64,000 nucleotides of DNA, taken from Alloalcanivorax gelatiniphagus. GTDB lineage: Bacteria > Pseudomonadota > Gammaproteobacteria > Pseudomonadales > Alcanivoracaceae. Below are positions 47,461-59,967 of the stretch, piece after piece. Both the position numbers and the translations under genes were made by a program. The notes under the pieces were generated by a model, which was not told the origin of the DNA, did no database searches, and saw only the letters and a program-made list of their open reading frames with translations. The first letter of the stretch is position 1; the number at the start of each line of letters is the position of its first letter. The stretch spans positions 124,001 to 188,000 of the forward strand of contig NZ_VCQT01000027.1 of NCBI RefSeq assembly GCF_005938655.1, in the 5' to 3' direction.

Positions 47461-48477
47461 CTACTCTCCGGCGTCACGCTCCAGTTTACGCACCCGGCGA
47501 TGCAGTTCGTCCAGATGCCGGAATCGGGCCACATTGCGACGATAACGGTCCTGCCTGTCCACCGGAAGAGCGGAACCGTAGGTTCCCGGCTCGCTGATCG
47601 AGCGGGACACCAGGGACATACCCAGGATTTGCACCTTGTCGCAGATTTCCAGGTGCCCGGAAAGGCCGGCGGCGCCGCCGATCATGCATTGGGCGCCGAT
47701 GCGCGTGCTGCCGGCGATGCCCACCTTGCCGGCGATGGCGGTGTGATCACCGATCACCACGTTATGGGCCACCTGGATCTGATTATCCAGGATCACCCCA
47801 TTGCCGATCACGGTATCGTCGATGGCGCCCCGGTCCACGGTGGTGCCGGCGCCAATTTCCACGTCGGCGCCGATGCGCACACCGCCCACCTGGGCGATCT
47901 TGGTCCAGCCGTCGGCACCGGGCGCGAAGCCGAAACCGTCGGCACCCAGCACGCAATGGGCGTGTATGATAGAGCGCGGCCCGATGGTGACACCATGGTA
48001 AATTGTAACATTTGGCCAGATATGACAGCCGTCGCCGATCTCACAGCGCGCGCCGATCACGGTGTTGGCGCCAATCACCACGCCCTCGCCGATCACCACG
48101 TCCGCCTCGATCACCACATTGGGCCCGATGCTGGCCGACGCCGGCACCCGCGCGGCGGGGTCCACCACCGCCGAGGGGTGCACCCCGGGCGGGGCCACCG
48201 GCGCCGTGTCGAAGTGCCGGCTGACGCGGGCATAGGCCATGTAGGGGTCGCTCACCACCAGCGCCGCCACCGGGCAATGTTCGAGCTGGTCGGCGCGCAG
48301 CAGCACCGCCGCCGCGCCGGTGGTTTCCAGCTGCGAGCGATAGCGCGGATTGGCCAGAAAGCTGAGCTGGTCGCCCCGGGCGGACGCCAGGGTGCCGAGG
48401 CCGCTGACCTGGAGATCCTCCGGGCCGTGCAGCTCGGCACCCAGTTCCTCGGCGAGAAAAGCCAGAGTCACCGCCAT
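47461..48477 (-). CDS. lpxD: UDP-3-O-acylglucosamine N-acyltransferase
   Basis: 338 residues. An N-terminal uridine-binding domain (GLGTLASARGDQLSFLANPR) is followed by hexapeptide repeats (for example IGPNVVIEADVVIGEGVVIG). The catalytic His is in QVAHNVVIGDHTAIAG, and a C-terminal helix follows. It adds the second acyl chain in lipid A synthesis. It starts 4 bp after the skp stop. Confidence 0.96.
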   Translation of the reverse strand: MAVTLAFLAEELGAELHGPEDLQVSGLGTLASARGDQLSFLANPRYRSQLETTGAAAVLLRADQLEHCPVAALVVSDPYMAYARVSRHFDTAPVAPPGVHPSAVVDPAARVPASASIGPNVVIEADVVIGEGVVIGANTVIGARCEIGDGCHIWPNVTIYHGVTIGPRSIIHAHCVLGADGFGFAPGADGWTKIAQVGGVRIGADVEIGAGTTVDRGAIDDTVIGNGVILDNQIQVAHNVVIGDHTAIAGKVGIAGSTRIGAQCMIGGAAGLSGHLEICDKVQILGMSLVSRSISEPGTYGSALPVDRQDRYRRNVARFRHLDELHRRVRKLERDAGE

Positions 48478-48481
48478 CGGA

Positions 48482-48976
48482 TTACTTCATGCTGTTGAGT
48501 TGTTTGGTGACAGCGCCGGTGATGTCCATATTGGATTGCACATACACCACCGCCTGGGCGTTCATCACCACGTCCAGATTCTCACGCTCGGCCACGGTTT
48601 CCACCGCCTGCTTGAGCTTGGGCTCCATCACTTCCAGGATTTCCTGCTGGCCCTTGTTCAGTTTGCGCTGGGCGGACTGACGCAGGTTCTGCAGCTCGAT
48701 CATCTTTTGCTGACCCTTGGTTTGCAGGTCCTGGCGCTCGTCCTCGCTCATGGTCATGCCTTCTTTTTCCAGGCGACCGCGCAGTTTTTCCACTTCACCA
48801 CCGAGACGGTCCAGGCGGGCCTGTTCGTCCTTGAGGGAGGATTCCAGTTTGCCAAAACGGTCCTGGAATTCACTGGCCTGTTGCAGCGCACCGATGGGGT
48901 CGACAACCCCGATGCGTTGTTCGGCGGCGGCAAGGACGGGCAGCATCAGCAAAGCGGCAAGCAATGTTTTTTTCAT
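48482..48976 (-). CDS. skp: OmpH/Skp family periplasmic chaperone
   Basis: 164 residues. The signal peptide MKKTLLAALLMLPVLAAA is cleaved before EQRIGVVDP. A long charged coiled-coil (about 30-110) with the QKMIELQNLRQSAQRKLNKG stretch forms the tentacles of Skp. It holds unfolded outer membrane proteins for the BAM complex. Between bamA and lpxD, its usual place. Confidence 0.93.
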   Translation of the reverse strand: MKKTLLAALLMLPVLAAAEQRIGVVDPIGALQQASEFQDRFGKLESSLKDEQARLDRLGGEVEKLRGRLEKEGMTMSEDERQDLQTKGQQKMIELQNLRQSAQRKLNKGQQEILEVMEPKLKQAVETVAERENLDVVMNAQAVVYVQSNMDITGAVTKQLNSMK

Positions 48977-48985
48977 GATTGACTC

Positions 48986-51358
48986 CTAAAAGGTTTGTCC
49001 CAGGGAGAACTGGAACACTTCCGTGTCATCACCGGACTGGTCGTTGAGCGGCGTGGCCAGGTTAAAGCTCAGGGGCCCGATGGCGGTGAGCCAGCTCAGA
49101 CCGATACCGGCGGAAGCACGCAGTTCGTTGGTGTCGAATTCGTCGAGTCCGTTATCGTCATTGGTATCGAACACATTACCCGCGTCCACGAACAGGAAGG
49201 TGCGCACGCTGCGCGATTCCGTCGCGAACGGGGTCGGGAAGATCAGCTCCAGGCTGGCTTCGGTGAGCAGGTTACCACCGATCGGGTCCGGATCGGGATC
49301 ACCGACGCCACGGTTTTCATAATAAAGCGCCGGTGAACGGGGACCCAGGGAGCGGGATTCATAGCCACGCACCGAGCCGATGCCACCGCCGTAGTAGGCT
49401 TCGAAGAACGGCAGGCCCCGGTCGTCGGCGTAGCCGTCACCGTAGCCCACGTTGCCTCGGGTGCGCACGGTCCAGCGGTTGGTGATCGGGAAGTACTTCT
49501 CCCCTTCCCAGCCGACCTTGTAGAACAGGTAGTCGGAGCCCGGCACCGCCGCTTCCAGGCGGAAGGTGCTGGCCCAGCCCCGGTCGGGCAGGATGCCCCG
49601 GTTCAGGGTGCTGGTGCGCAGCGAGGCGTTGAATTTGAACTCGTTGAACTTGTCGCCTTCACGCTGCAGGAAGTCGTTGATGGCCACGGCGATGTAATCG
49701 CCCTGCTGCACCTTGGTCTGCTCGATACCACCGCCGAAGTTCAGGCGGGTGTACTCGGAGATCGGGTAACCGAAGGTGACGTTGCCGCCGGCCCGGTCCG
49801 CCCCATAGGAGGACAGGCGGGTCTCGTCGAAGTCGATCTTCGAGTAGAACAGGCTGAAGCCACGGCTGACACCGTCCAGGGTGTAGTACGGGTTGTAGTG
49901 CGAGAAGCTGTAGGAATCGCGGATGTCACTGCGGCTCAGGGAGAACGACACCCGGTTACCGTTACCACGGAAGTTGTTCTGGCTGATGTTGGCGCCGAAG
50001 ATCACGCCGGAGGCATCGGAATAGCCCACGTTGGCGCCAATCGAACCGGACGGCTGCTCCTGCACGTCGTAGTTCACGTCCACCAGGTCATCGGCGCCGG
50101 GCACCCGGTCGGTTTTCGCTTCCACGGTGGAGAAATAGCCGAGCCGCTGCAGACGCTCCCGGGAAAGGTCGATCAGGGAGGTGTTGGCGGGGGCGTCCTC
50201 GAACTGACGCAGCTCCCGGCGCAGCACTTCATCCTCGGTCTTGATGTTGCCGCTGAAGCCGATGCGGTTCACATAGACGCGGCGGCCCGGGTCCACGTAG
50301 AAGGTCACGTCCACGGTATCACCGTCGCCGGTTTCCTGCTCCACGCCACGCACTTCGGCGAAGGTGTAGCCCTCGTTGCCGAGGCGGCGCTTGATCAGAT
50401 CACTGGTGTAGGTGACCAGCTGCTGGCTGAACACCTGACCTTTCTGGATCACCACCAGCGGTTTCAGTTCTTTCTCATCCACCACCAGGTCGCCGGACAG
50501 CCGCACGTCGTTGACGCGGAACTGCTTGCCTTCGGCCACGTTGACGGTGATCAGCACGCGCTCGCGGTCCGGGGTCACCGACACCTGGGTGGATTCGATG
50601 GAGAAGTTGATATAGCCCCGGTCCAGGTAGTAGGAGCGCAGGCGCTCCAGGTCACCGGCCAGACGCTGGCGGGAATACTTGTCGTCGCCCTTGATGAACG
50701 ACCAGAAATGGGAGGGGCTGAGTTCGAAGTCTTCCAGCAACTCCTCGTCGCTGAACAGGCTGTTGCCGACGATGTTGATGTCGCTGATGCGCGCCGCCTT
50801 GCCTTCGTAGATCTTGATCTTCAGCGCCACCCGGTTACGCGGCAGCGGCGTCACCTCGGTTTCGATGTCGGCGCCGTAGCGGCCCTGGGCGATGTACTGC
50901 CGCTCCAGCTCACCGGAGATCGCCTCCAGGGTGGAGCGCTGGAACACCTCGCCCTCGGCGAGACCCGCCTGGGTCAGGCCCTTGCGCAGGTCTTCCTCCT
51001 CGATGGACTTGTTGCCCTCCAGCTCGATGCGGGCGACGCTCGGCCGCTCGGCCACCACCACCACCAGATCGTCGCCGTCGCGGCCCAGCTGCACGTTCTC
51101 GTAGTTGCCGGTGGCGAACAGGCGCTTGACCGCCTCGCGCACCGCCGCCTGGTCGATGGTGTCACCGGCCTGGATCGGCAGGGCCGCGTAGACCCGCTCC
51201 ACCGGAAGCCTCTGCAGCCCCTCGATGCGGATGTCGCGGACCTTGAACGGCAGACCGGCTTCGGTCTGCGCCTGGGCCGGGAAGAAAATACAGAAACAGA
51301 CGATAACCAGGGTGGCGCCCAGCAGGCGTCTCAGGGAGGTATTTGCGGCGAAATTCAT
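48986..51358 (-). CDS. bamA: outer membrane protein assembly factor BamA
   Basis: 790 residues. A signal peptide ends FFPAQAQ, five POTRA domains span about 30-425, and a 16-strand barrel ends in FQFSLGQTF. The VRGF-type motif is GSVRGYESRSLGPRSPA, which sits in the L6 loop. It is the core of the machine that inserts outer membrane proteins, including the CdiB barrel encoded at 18-19 kb. The start overlaps the rseP stop by 4 bp. Confidence 0.97.
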   Translation of the reverse strand: MNFAANTSLRRLLGATLVIVCFCIFFPAQAQTEAGLPFKVRDIRIEGLQRLPVERVYAALPIQAGDTIDQAAVREAVKRLFATGNYENVQLGRDGDDLVVVVAERPSVARIELEGNKSIEEEDLRKGLTQAGLAEGEVFQRSTLEAISGELERQYIAQGRYGADIETEVTPLPRNRVALKIKIYEGKAARISDINIVGNSLFSDEELLEDFELSPSHFWSFIKGDDKYSRQRLAGDLERLRSYYLDRGYINFSIESTQVSVTPDRERVLITVNVAEGKQFRVNDVRLSGDLVVDEKELKPLVVIQKGQVFSQQLVTYTSDLIKRRLGNEGYTFAEVRGVEQETGDGDTVDVTFYVDPGRRVYVNRIGFSGNIKTEDEVLRRELRQFEDAPANTSLIDLSRERLQRLGYFSTVEAKTDRVPGADDLVDVNYDVQEQPSGSIGANVGYSDASGVIFGANISQNNFRGNGNRVSFSLSRSDIRDSYSFSHYNPYYTLDGVSRGFSLFYSKIDFDETRLSSYGADRAGGNVTFGYPISEYTRLNFGGGIEQTKVQQGDYIAVAINDFLQREGDKFNEFKFNASLRTSTLNRGILPDRGWASTFRLEAAVPGSDYLFYKVGWEGEKYFPITNRWTVRTRGNVGYGDGYADDRGLPFFEAYYGGGIGSVRGYESRSLGPRSPALYYENRGVGDPDPDPIGGNLLTEASLELIFPTPFATESRSVRTFLFVDAGNVFDTNDDNGLDEFDTNELRASAGIGLSWLTAIGPLSFNLATPLNDQSGDDTEVFQFSLGQTF

Positions 51359-52661
51359 GAAAACTGTCGCACCAGGTCGTTATAGATGGCCAACAACATG
51401 AAACTGACCACCAGCGTCAGCCCGACGCCCTGCGCGGTACTCAGGAACCGCTCAGGCAGGCTGCGCCCGCGTATCATTTCAATGATGCCGAAGAGAATCC
51501 AGCCACCGTCCAGCATGGGCACGGGCAGCAAATTGATGATCCCGAGCGTGATGCTCAGGTAAGCCAGCAACATCAGGAAGCTGGCGAAACCCACGGCGGC
51601 GCTTTCACCCGCCACCTGGGCTATGGTCACCGGGCCGCCGAGACTGTCCAGCGGCAAATGACCGGTAAAGAGTTTGGCCACGCTGGCCCAGATCACATTG
51701 ACCTGCTGGCCGAAGCGGTCGGCGGCGGCGCCCACCGCCTGGGCCGGCGCGTAGGTGTGTTCCACCAGACCGCCAGGGCCGACGCCCAGCTGCCCCACGG
51801 TGGCGCCTTCGAACTGCACCGGTTGCGGATACAGGGTCAGGTCCAGCACCCGGCCGTCGCGCAGCACGGTGGCCGGCAGGGCCTGGTCGGCGCTGCTCTG
51901 CAGCAGCTCCCGCCAGGCCCCCCAGCCCGCCACCGGCTCGCCGTTGGTGGTCAGAACCAGATCGCCGACCTGGACGCCGGAGCGCACCGCGCCGCTGTCC
52001 TCGGCGATGCGGCCGATCTGCACCGCCGGGCGCAGGCCCAGTACGGTGAGCGGCGACTGGTCCGGGGCCGCCGACCAGCTGGCCATGTCCAGGGCCCGGG
52101 TGGCGATGTCGCCATCCGCCTCACGCACCTTCACCGGCACCGGCGCGTCCTCGCCCAGATGCAGCACCAGGGCGCTGATCACGTCCTGCCAGCCTTCCAC
52201 CTCGCGGCCGTCCACCGCCAGCCAGCGGTCGCCGGCCTGGAAGCCGGCCTCGGCGGCCGGGGATTGCGCCACCGGCAGGCCGATCACCGCCAGGCTGTCG
52301 CGCTGGCCCACGGACATCATCAGCAGCCAGTAGATCAGGAAGGCGAGAATGAAATTGAACACCGGCCCGGCCGCATAGGTGATCACCCGCTGCCAGGCCG
52401 GCTTGCCGGAAAATTCCTCGTCGTCGCGGGCGTCCGGCGGCAATTCGCCGTCGCGGCGGTCCAGCGGCTTGACGAAGCCGCCCAGAGGAATGGCGCTGAT
52501 CACCCAGTCGGTGCCCTTCTTGTCGGTGAAGCGCAGCAGACGGGGGCCGAAACCCACGGAAAAGGTGAGCACGCGCACGCCAAAGGCACGCATGGCCAGA
52601 AAGTGACCCCACTCATGGAAGGCCACGATGACCAAGATGGTGACGACAAAGGCCAACAGCG

Positions 52662-52668
<7 letters not shown>
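51355..52668 (-). CDS. rseP: RIP metalloprotease RseP
   Basis: About 437 residues with four membrane helices. The zinc site is [12 protein letters not shown] in TM1 and [15 protein letters not shown] in TM3; two PDZ domains lie between. It performs site-2 cleavage of RseA in the sigma-E envelope stress response, tied to BamA neighbours. An in-frame GTG 6 bp upstream exists, but AAGGAG lies 5 bases before the ATG at 52668, so the ATG is preferred. It overlaps the dxr stop region. Confidence 0.96.
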
Positions 52669-53866
<1,198 letters not shown>

Positions 53867-53870
<4 letters not shown>

Positions 53871-54691
53871 AGCTGGCCTCCGGGGAGCGCGAACCAGTTG
53901 AGCCCGGCCAGCGCCACCGGCAGGGCCGCGGTGACGCTGTCGATGCGATCCAGCATGCCGCCGTGGCCGGGCAGCACCGTGCCGCTGTCCTTGATGCCCC
54001 GCTGGCGCTTGACCATGCTTTCGAACAGGTCACCCAGCACCGAGGCCAGCACCGTCAGCAACGCCACCAGCATCAGCGCCGGCAGGCGCGCCTCCAGCCA
54101 GCCGGTGTAGAACACCGCGGCCACCACCAGCAGCGCCAGCAACGCGCCGCCGATCAGCCCTTCCACGGTCTTGCCCGGGCTCACCCGGGGCGCCAGCTTG
54201 TGGCGGCCCAGGGCGCGGCCGGCGAAATAGGCGCCGGTGTCCGCCGCCCACACCCAAACCAGAATGAACAGCAGCGCCCAAGGGCCCGCCAGCCCCAGGG
54301 CGCCGTGGTCCTGCAGCTCCACCACCGCCATCCAGGACGGCACCAGCACCAGCCAGCCCACCGGCACCATCACCGCCGGCCGGAACCAGTAGCCGGCGTT
54401 GCGCGGATAGCCCAGCACCGCCACCAGCGCCAGCAGCCACCACAGTGGCAGCAGGGTGAACAGCCAGGCCGGTCGGAATACCTCGGTGGCCACCATCAGC
54501 AGCGCCAGCGACAGGCACCAAAGCAGGCGCAAGGGGCGGCTCAGAGCGCCGATCATGCCGGCCCATTCCCAGCCGCCGACCAGGAAAAAGGCCCCGGCCA
54601 CCACGGCGAACGGCAGGCGCTCCAGGCCGAACACGGCGCCCAGCACCACCGGCAGCAGTACCAGAGCGGTGATCACCCGCAATTTCAGCAT
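53867..54691 (-). CDS. cdsA: phosphatidate cytidylyltransferase
   Basis: 274 residues, about eight membrane helices. The CDP-diglyceride synthase signature is [20 protein letters not shown], then GMLDRIDS, near the C-terminus; [14 protein letters not shown] is the other conserved stretch. It makes CDP-diacylglycerol for all phospholipids. The ATG overlaps the uppS stop by 7 bp, with GGAG 7 bases upstream. Confidence 0.96.
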
Positions 54692-55470
54692 TCGGATTCT
54701 CCGTCGGCGCCGAGTTGTTCACCGGAACGCCCGAAACGACGCTGCCGGCCGGCGTAATCGGCCAGAGCGGCGTCCAGTTCGTCGCCGTCGAAATCCGGCC
54801 ACAGGGCCGGCGTGAAGTAGAGCTCCGCGTAGGCCGCCTGCCACAGCAGAAAATTGCTCAGGCGGTGCTCGCCGCCGGTGCGGATCAGCAGGTCCAGCGG
54901 CGGCAGGTCGGCGGTGGAGATGCGCTCGCCCAGGGCGACCGCGTCGATATTGTCCGGGTCCAGCGTGCCGTCGCGCACTTCCCGGGCCAGGGACGCGGCG
55001 GCCTGGGCCAGATCCCACTGGCCGCCGTAGTTGACCGCCACCACCACCGTCATGCGGTCGTTGCCGGCGGTGCGCCGCTCCGCTTCCACCATGCCGTCGC
55101 GCAGGGTCTTGTCGAAGGCGGAACGGTCGCCGATAAAGCGCAGCCGCACCCGGTGGTCGTGCAGCTGGTCCACCCGCTGGCCCAGCGCGTTGACGAACAG
55201 GCCCATCAGATGATTGACCTCATCCTCCGGGCGGCGCCAGTTCTCGGAGCTGAAGGCGAACAGGGTGACCACCTCCACGCCGTGGCGGGCGGCGCGGCGA
55301 ATCACCTTCTGCAAGGTGTGTTCGCCGGCACGGTGCCCCTCCGCGCCGGGCAGACCCCGGCGCCGGGCCCAGCGATTGTTGCCGTCCATGATGATCGCCA
55401 CGTGGCGGGGCACCGCGCCCTGGTGGCTATCGATATCCGGTGCCGAGGAGTCGGGTTTATTATCGTCCAT
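54685..55470 (-). CDS. uppS: polyprenyl (undecaprenyl) diphosphate synthase
   Basis: 261 residues from the ATG giving MDDNKPD; an upstream extension in the open frame is not family-like. Cis-prenyltransferase motifs are VAIIMDGNNRWARRRGLPGA, FAFSSENWRRPEDEV and LLIRTGGEHRLSNFLLWQAA, with the usual Asp replaced by no change in the first motif. It makes C55 undecaprenyl diphosphate for peptidoglycan and LPS. It supplies the carrier handled by the DUF368 protein further down the cluster. Confidence 0.96.
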   Translation of the reverse strand: MDDNKPDSSAPDIDSHQGAVPRHVAIIMDGNNRWARRRGLPGAEGHRAGEHTLQKVIRRAARHGVEVVTLFAFSSENWRRPEDEVNHLMGLFVNALGQRVDQLHDHRVRLRFIGDRSAFDKTLRDGMVEAERRTAGNDRMTVVVAVNYGGQWDLAQAAASLAREVRDGTLDPDNIDAVALGERISTADLPPLDLLIRTGGEHRLSNFLLWQAAYAELYFTPALWPDFDGDELDAALADYAGRQRRFGRSGEQLGADGESEC

Positions 55471-55560
55471 AAAAAAGGTCGGGCTGCCGACCAGCGGCAT
55501 CCCGACGTCACCGTTCGATTGTATTCGGACAACGGCCGGAGGGGGCAGCACCCCACCCGA

Positions 55561-56118
55561 TCACACCGTCATCAGTTCCTCTTCCTTGACCTTCAGCATT
55601 CTGTCCACTTCAGCCACCATCTTGTCGGTGAGCTGCTGGATCTGTTCCTCGCCGTGACGGGCCTCGTCCTCGGAGATTTCCTTCTCCTTGAGCAGGTCCT
55701 TAAAGTCGCCGTTGGCGTCCCGGCGAATATTACGGATCGCCACCTTGGCATGTTCGCCCTCGGCGCGCACGTGCTTCACCAGGCCCCTGCGGGTTTCCTC
55801 GGTGAGCGGCGGCAGCGGCAGGCGGATGACCACGCCGGCGGTGGACGGGTTGAGGCCCAGGTCCGAGGTCATGATCGCCCTTTCGATGTCCGGCACCAGG
55901 GACTTGTCGAACGGCGTGACCAGCAGGGTACGGCCCTCTTCCACGGAAATGTTGGCCAGCTGGTTGAGAGGCGTGTCCGAGCCATAATAGGACACGTGCA
56001 ACCCATCCAGCAGGCTCGGATGGGCCCGGCCGGTGCGGGTTTTCTTGAGTGCCACGTCCAGCGCATCCAGGCTTTTCTTCATGCGCGACTGGGCGTCTTT
56101 CTGAATATCGTCGATCAC
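55561..56118 (-). CDS. frr: ribosome recycling factor
   Basis: 185 residues. The three-helix/beta architecture is shown by [20 protein letters not shown] and the conserved [20 protein letters not shown]. It disassembles post-termination ribosomes with EF-G. The start is GTG at 56118 with GAGG 7 bases upstream. It is 16 bp after pyrH, the conserved order. Confidence 0.97.
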   Translation of the reverse strand: MIDDIQKDAQSRMKKSLDALDVALKKTRTGRAHPSLLDGLHVSYYGSDTPLNQLANISVEEGRTLLVTPFDKSLVPDIERAIMTSDLGLNPSTAGVVIRLPLPPLTEETRRGLVKHVRAEGEHAKVAIRNIRRDANGDFKDLLKEKEISEDEARHGEEQIQQLTDKMVAEVDRMLKVKEEELMTV

Positions 56119-56134
56119 CTTTGTTCCTCTCTGA

Positions 56135-56878
56135 CTATTGCTCTCTGGCGGCTTCCACCAGGGTGCCTTCGCTGCCGCCCAGCATCAGGTTGAGCAGCGC
56201 GCCCTGCTTATTCATGTTGAACACGCGCAACGGCATGTCGTGGTCGCGGCACAGGCAGATCGCGGTGAGGTCCATGACGCCGAGCTTGCGGTCGATGACC
56301 TCGTCGTAGCTCAGACGCTCGTATTTTTCAGCGTTGGGATTGGTCACCGGATCGTCGTTGTAGACACCATCCACCTTGGTGGCCTTGAGCACCACGTCGG
56401 CGCTGATCTCGATGCCACGCAGGCAGGCGGCGGAATCCGTGGTGAAAAACGGATTGCCGGTGCCGGCGCAGAAAACCACCACTTCGCCGTTCTTCAGGTG
56501 CCGGTTGGCGTTGCGGTGGTCATAATGCTCCACGATGCCACTCATGGGAATGGCCGACATCAACCGGGTACGGATGTTGGAGCGCTCCAGGGCGTCGCGC
56601 ATGGCCAGGCCGTTCATCACCGTGGCCAGCATGCCCATATGGTCGCCGGCCACCCGGTCCAGGCCCGCGGTCTGCAGCGCCGCGCCACGGAACAGGTTGC
56701 CGCCGCCGATCACCAGGCCCACCTGCACGCCGATACCCACCAGTTGGCCGATCTCCAGGGACAGGGTGTCCAGCACCCGGGGGTCGATACCGAACCCCTC
56801 TTCACCCGCCAGCGCCTCACCGCTCAACTTCAACAGAATACGGTTGTAGCGCGGCGAGCGCTCCTTGTTCTTGGCCAT
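56135..56878 (-). CDS. pyrH: UMP kinase
   Basis: 247 residues, taken from the ATG giving MAKNKERSP with GGAG 8 bases upstream. [54 protein letters not shown] and [17 protein letters not shown] are the amino-acid-kinase fold motifs of bacterial UMP kinases. It phosphorylates UMP to UDP, feeding the CTP synthase product line. Confidence 0.97.
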   Translation of the reverse strand: MAKNKERSPRYNRILLKLSGEALAGEEGFGIDPRVLDTLSLEIGQLVGIGVQVGLVIGGGNLFRGAALQTAGLDRVAGDHMGMLATVMNGLAMRDALERSNIRTRLMSAIPMSGIVEHYDHRNANRHLKNGEVVVFCAGTGNPFFTTDSAACLRGIEISADVVLKATKVDGVYNDDPVTNPNAEKYERLSYDEVIDRKLGVMDLTAICLCRDHDMPLRVFNMNKQGALLNLMLGGSEGTLVEAAREQ

Positions 56879-57075
56879 CTCTTGTTCTCCGCCACTCATG
56901 AATACCCGCCGTTTGTCCGACCGCCGGTGATGCTCCGGCGGTTAATGAAACCATTTGGGGGCGGCCAAGCCAAGGCACCCTGCCGATTTGGCCGGTTTTC
57001 CCACCCCCGGTGCTCTCCCGATGTGCCATCGGGTCCAACCTCCGGCCGGTCGCGCCCACCGGCGCACCAGCCGAA

Positions 57076-57113
57076 AAAAACGCCTTGCTGGACCTGGCCA
57101 ACAAGGCGTTTTT
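57076..57113 (-). terminator. intrinsic terminator downstream of tsf
   Basis: On the minus strand the sequence AAAAACGCCTTG, a 14-base spacer, then CAAGGCGTTTTT forms a 12-bp hairpin with a T-run. It lies about 35-70 bp past the tsf stop, between tsf and pyrH. Confidence 0.9.
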
Positions 57114-57146
57114 GCGCGGCAGCGCGACAAACCAGGTCCCAGGGGA

Positions 57147-58025
57147 CTACTGTTTTGCCTGTGCCATGACTTCGGCGGCGAAGTCCACCTCTTCCTTCTC
57201 GATGCCCTCGCCCACCACCAGGCGCTCAAAGGCCACCACTTCGGCACCGGCGTCTTTCACCAGTTTGCCCACGGTGGTGTTCGGATCCTTAACGAACGGC
57301 TGATCGTTGAGGCTCACTTCCTTGAGGAACTTGTTGATGCGGCCACCGACCATCTTCTCGACGATCTCGGCGGGCTTGCCTTCCATGTCCGGCTGGGCGC
57401 GGATGATTTCACGCTCCTTGTCGAGCACTTCGGCGGGCACTTCGTCGGACTTGACCACCATCGGGCTGACGGCGGCCACGTGCATGGACACGTCCTTGCC
57501 CAGCTCGGCGTCGCCACCGGTCAGAGCCACCAGCACGCCGATTTTGCCGCCGTGCACGTAGGAACCGACCAGACCTTCGGCGTTCAGACGCACCGCGCGG
57601 CGCACCTGGATGTTCTCACCGATCTTCTGAACCAGGCCCTGGCGGGCCTCTTCCACGGTACCGCCACCCTCAACGCTGAGTTCGGCGATCTTGGCCACGT
57701 CCACTTCGTCCGCGGCCAGGGCGGCGGCGGCCACCTTGTCGCAGAAGCCCAGGAAGTTGTCGTCACGGGCCACGAAGTCGGTTTCGGAATTGATTTCCAC
57801 CATCACGGCGCGCTTGTTGTCGTCGCTGGTGGCCACTACCACGGCACCCTCGGCGGCGGTACGACCGGCTTTTTTGGCGGCTTTCGCCTGGCCGGACTTG
57901 CGCAGATCATCAATGGCCTTCTCGATGTCACCACCCGCTTCGACCAGGGCGTTCTTGCATTCCATCATGCCCAGACCGGTGCGCTCGCGGAGCTCTTTCA
58001 CCATTGCAGCAGTTACAGCAGCCAT
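57147..58025 (-). CDS. tsf: elongation factor Ts
   Basis: 292 residues. N-terminal UBA-like domain ([20 protein letters not shown]) and the [10 protein letters not shown] motif that contacts EF-Tu are present; two core subdomains follow. It regenerates EF-Tu-GTP. The ATG has AGAGG about 5 bases upstream. It is 64 bp downstream of rpsB, with a strong hairpin in between. Confidence 0.98.
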   Translation of the reverse strand: MAAVTAAMVKELRERTGLGMMECKNALVEAGGDIEKAIDDLRKSGQAKAAKKAGRTAAEGAVVVATSDDNKRAVMVEINSETDFVARDDNFLGFCDKVAAAALAADEVDVAKIAELSVEGGGTVEEARQGLVQKIGENIQVRRAVRLNAEGLVGSYVHGGKIGVLVALTGGDAELGKDVSMHVAAVSPMVVKSDEVPAEVLDKEREIIRAQPDMEGKPAEIVEKMVGGRINKFLKEVSLNDQPFVKDPNTTVGKLVKDAGAEVVAFERLVVGEGIEKEEVDFAAEVMAQAKQ

Positions 58026-58061
58026 GCTTACCTCTTGAAACTTTGAATTCGGGGAATGCGT

Positions 58062-58083
58062 GGGGCGGGCCGTGGCCCGCCCC
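58062..58083 (-). promoter_or_regulatory. strong hairpin between rpsB and tsf
   Basis: GGGGCGGGC-CGTG-GCCCGCCCC is a perfect 9-bp GC stem in the rpsB-tsf gap. It lacks a U-tract, so it is more likely an mRNA stability or partial attenuation element that sets the S2 to EF-Ts ratio than a full terminator. Confidence 0.6.
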
Positions 58084-58089
58084 GGGTGA

Positions 58090-58848
<759 letters not shown>

Positions 58849-59157
58849 TGAGGTTATCTCCTGGGTTAGGCCTCCACGCCCCCCATGACTCAACCCCCTT
58901 CCCGAAGGAGCGTCCCGAAGGACGCTGGGGCACCCAGAGCCATGTGCCGGAGCGTGTGTGTGATTTCCCTTCGCCGACACCCAGCGGGTACAATGACGCA
59001 CCGTTTGGCGGCGTCCTGGCCGCCGGGATCGAGGAAGGCGCGCGCTTTATACCACAGCCCCCCTTCACGGGCAACGGAAAAGCGGCCGGCGCGACCCGTC
59101 ACCGCCCGCTTTCCAGCCGCCCAAGCCACTGAAAATGCTGGAGTTTCCCTTTTCACC
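58849..59157. other. divergent promoter/leader region of rpsB and map
   Basis: A 309-bp gap between divergent genes. It holds a good sigma-70 promoter for rpsB, a GGCGGC-CAGGAC-GCCGCC stem-loop (59007-59024) in the rpsB leader, and the short map leader. An S2 autoregulatory leader could lie here but was not folded in detail. Confidence 0.7.
59046..59074 (-). promoter_or_regulatory. sigma-70 promoter of rpsB
   Basis: On the minus strand TTGCCC (-35) is followed after exactly 17 bp by TATAAA (-10). A transcript starting just after would have a leader of about 190 nt before the rpsB ATG, typical for rpsB. Confidence 0.65.
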
Positions 59158-59934
59158 ATGAATGTCACGCTGAAAACACCGGACGACATCGCCAAAATGC
59201 GCGAGGCCGGCCGCCTGGCCGCCGAAGTGCTGGAACTGATCGGCGAGCATGTGCGCCCCGGCGTCACCACCGAGGACCTGGACCGCATCTGCCACGACCA
59301 TATCGTCAATGAGCAGAACGCCATCCCCGCCTGCCTGGGCTACCGGGGCTTCCCCAAATCCGTGTGCACCTCCGTGAACCATGTGGTCTGCCACGGCATC
59401 CCCAGCGACAAGAAGGTGCTCAAGAAAGGCGACATCATCAATATCGACGTCACCGTCATCAAGGACGGCTGGCACGGCGACACCAGCAAGATGTTCTACG
59501 TGGGCGAGCCCTCGGTGCTGGCCAAGCGCCTGGTGGACACCACCCGCGAGTGCATGCTGGCCGGCATCAAGATGGTCAAGCCGGGTGTGCGCCTGGGCGA
59601 CATCGGCCACCGCATCCAGAAACTGGCGGAATCCGAGCGCTTCTCGGTGGTGCGCGAATACTGCGGCCACGGCATCGGCCAGGTGTTCCATGAAGAGCCC
59701 CAGGTACTGCACTACGGCAAACCCGGCACCGGCCTGGAACTGAAGGAAGGCATGGTGTTCACCATCGAACCGATGATCAACGCCGGCAAGGCCGCCAACA
59801 AGGTGCTGCCGGACGGCTGGACGGTGGTCACCAAGGACCGCAAGCTGTCCGCCCAATGGGAGCACACCCTGGCGGTCACCGCCGACGGCTACGAAGTGCT
59901 CACCGCCCGCCGGGAAGAAACCGACCTTTATTAA
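59158..59934 (+). CDS. map: type I methionine aminopeptidase
   Basis: 258 residues of the pita-bread fold. VVCHGIPSDKKVLKKGDIIN is family-typical. The metal ligands are the Asp in INIDVTV, the Asp in WHGDTSKMF, the His in GHGIGQVFHEEPQV, the Glu in FTIEPMI and the Glu in QWEHTLAV. It removes the initiator methionine from nascent proteins. Divergent from rpsB as in many gammaproteobacteria. Confidence 0.97.
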   Translation: MNVTLKTPDDIAKMREAGRLAAEVLELIGEHVRPGVTTEDLDRICHDHIVNEQNAIPACLGYRGFPKSVCTSVNHVVCHGIPSDKKVLKKGDIINIDVTVIKDGWHGDTSKMFYVGEPSVLAKRLVDTTRECMLAGIKMVKPGVRLGDIGHRIQKLAESERFSVVREYCGHGIGQVFHEEPQVLHYGKPGTGLELKEGMVFTIEPMINAGKAANKVLPDGWTVVTKDRKLSAQWEHTLAVTADGYEVLTARREETDLY

Positions 59935-59967
59935 GGACGCCATCATTAAGGAAGCAACGCCGCCGCT

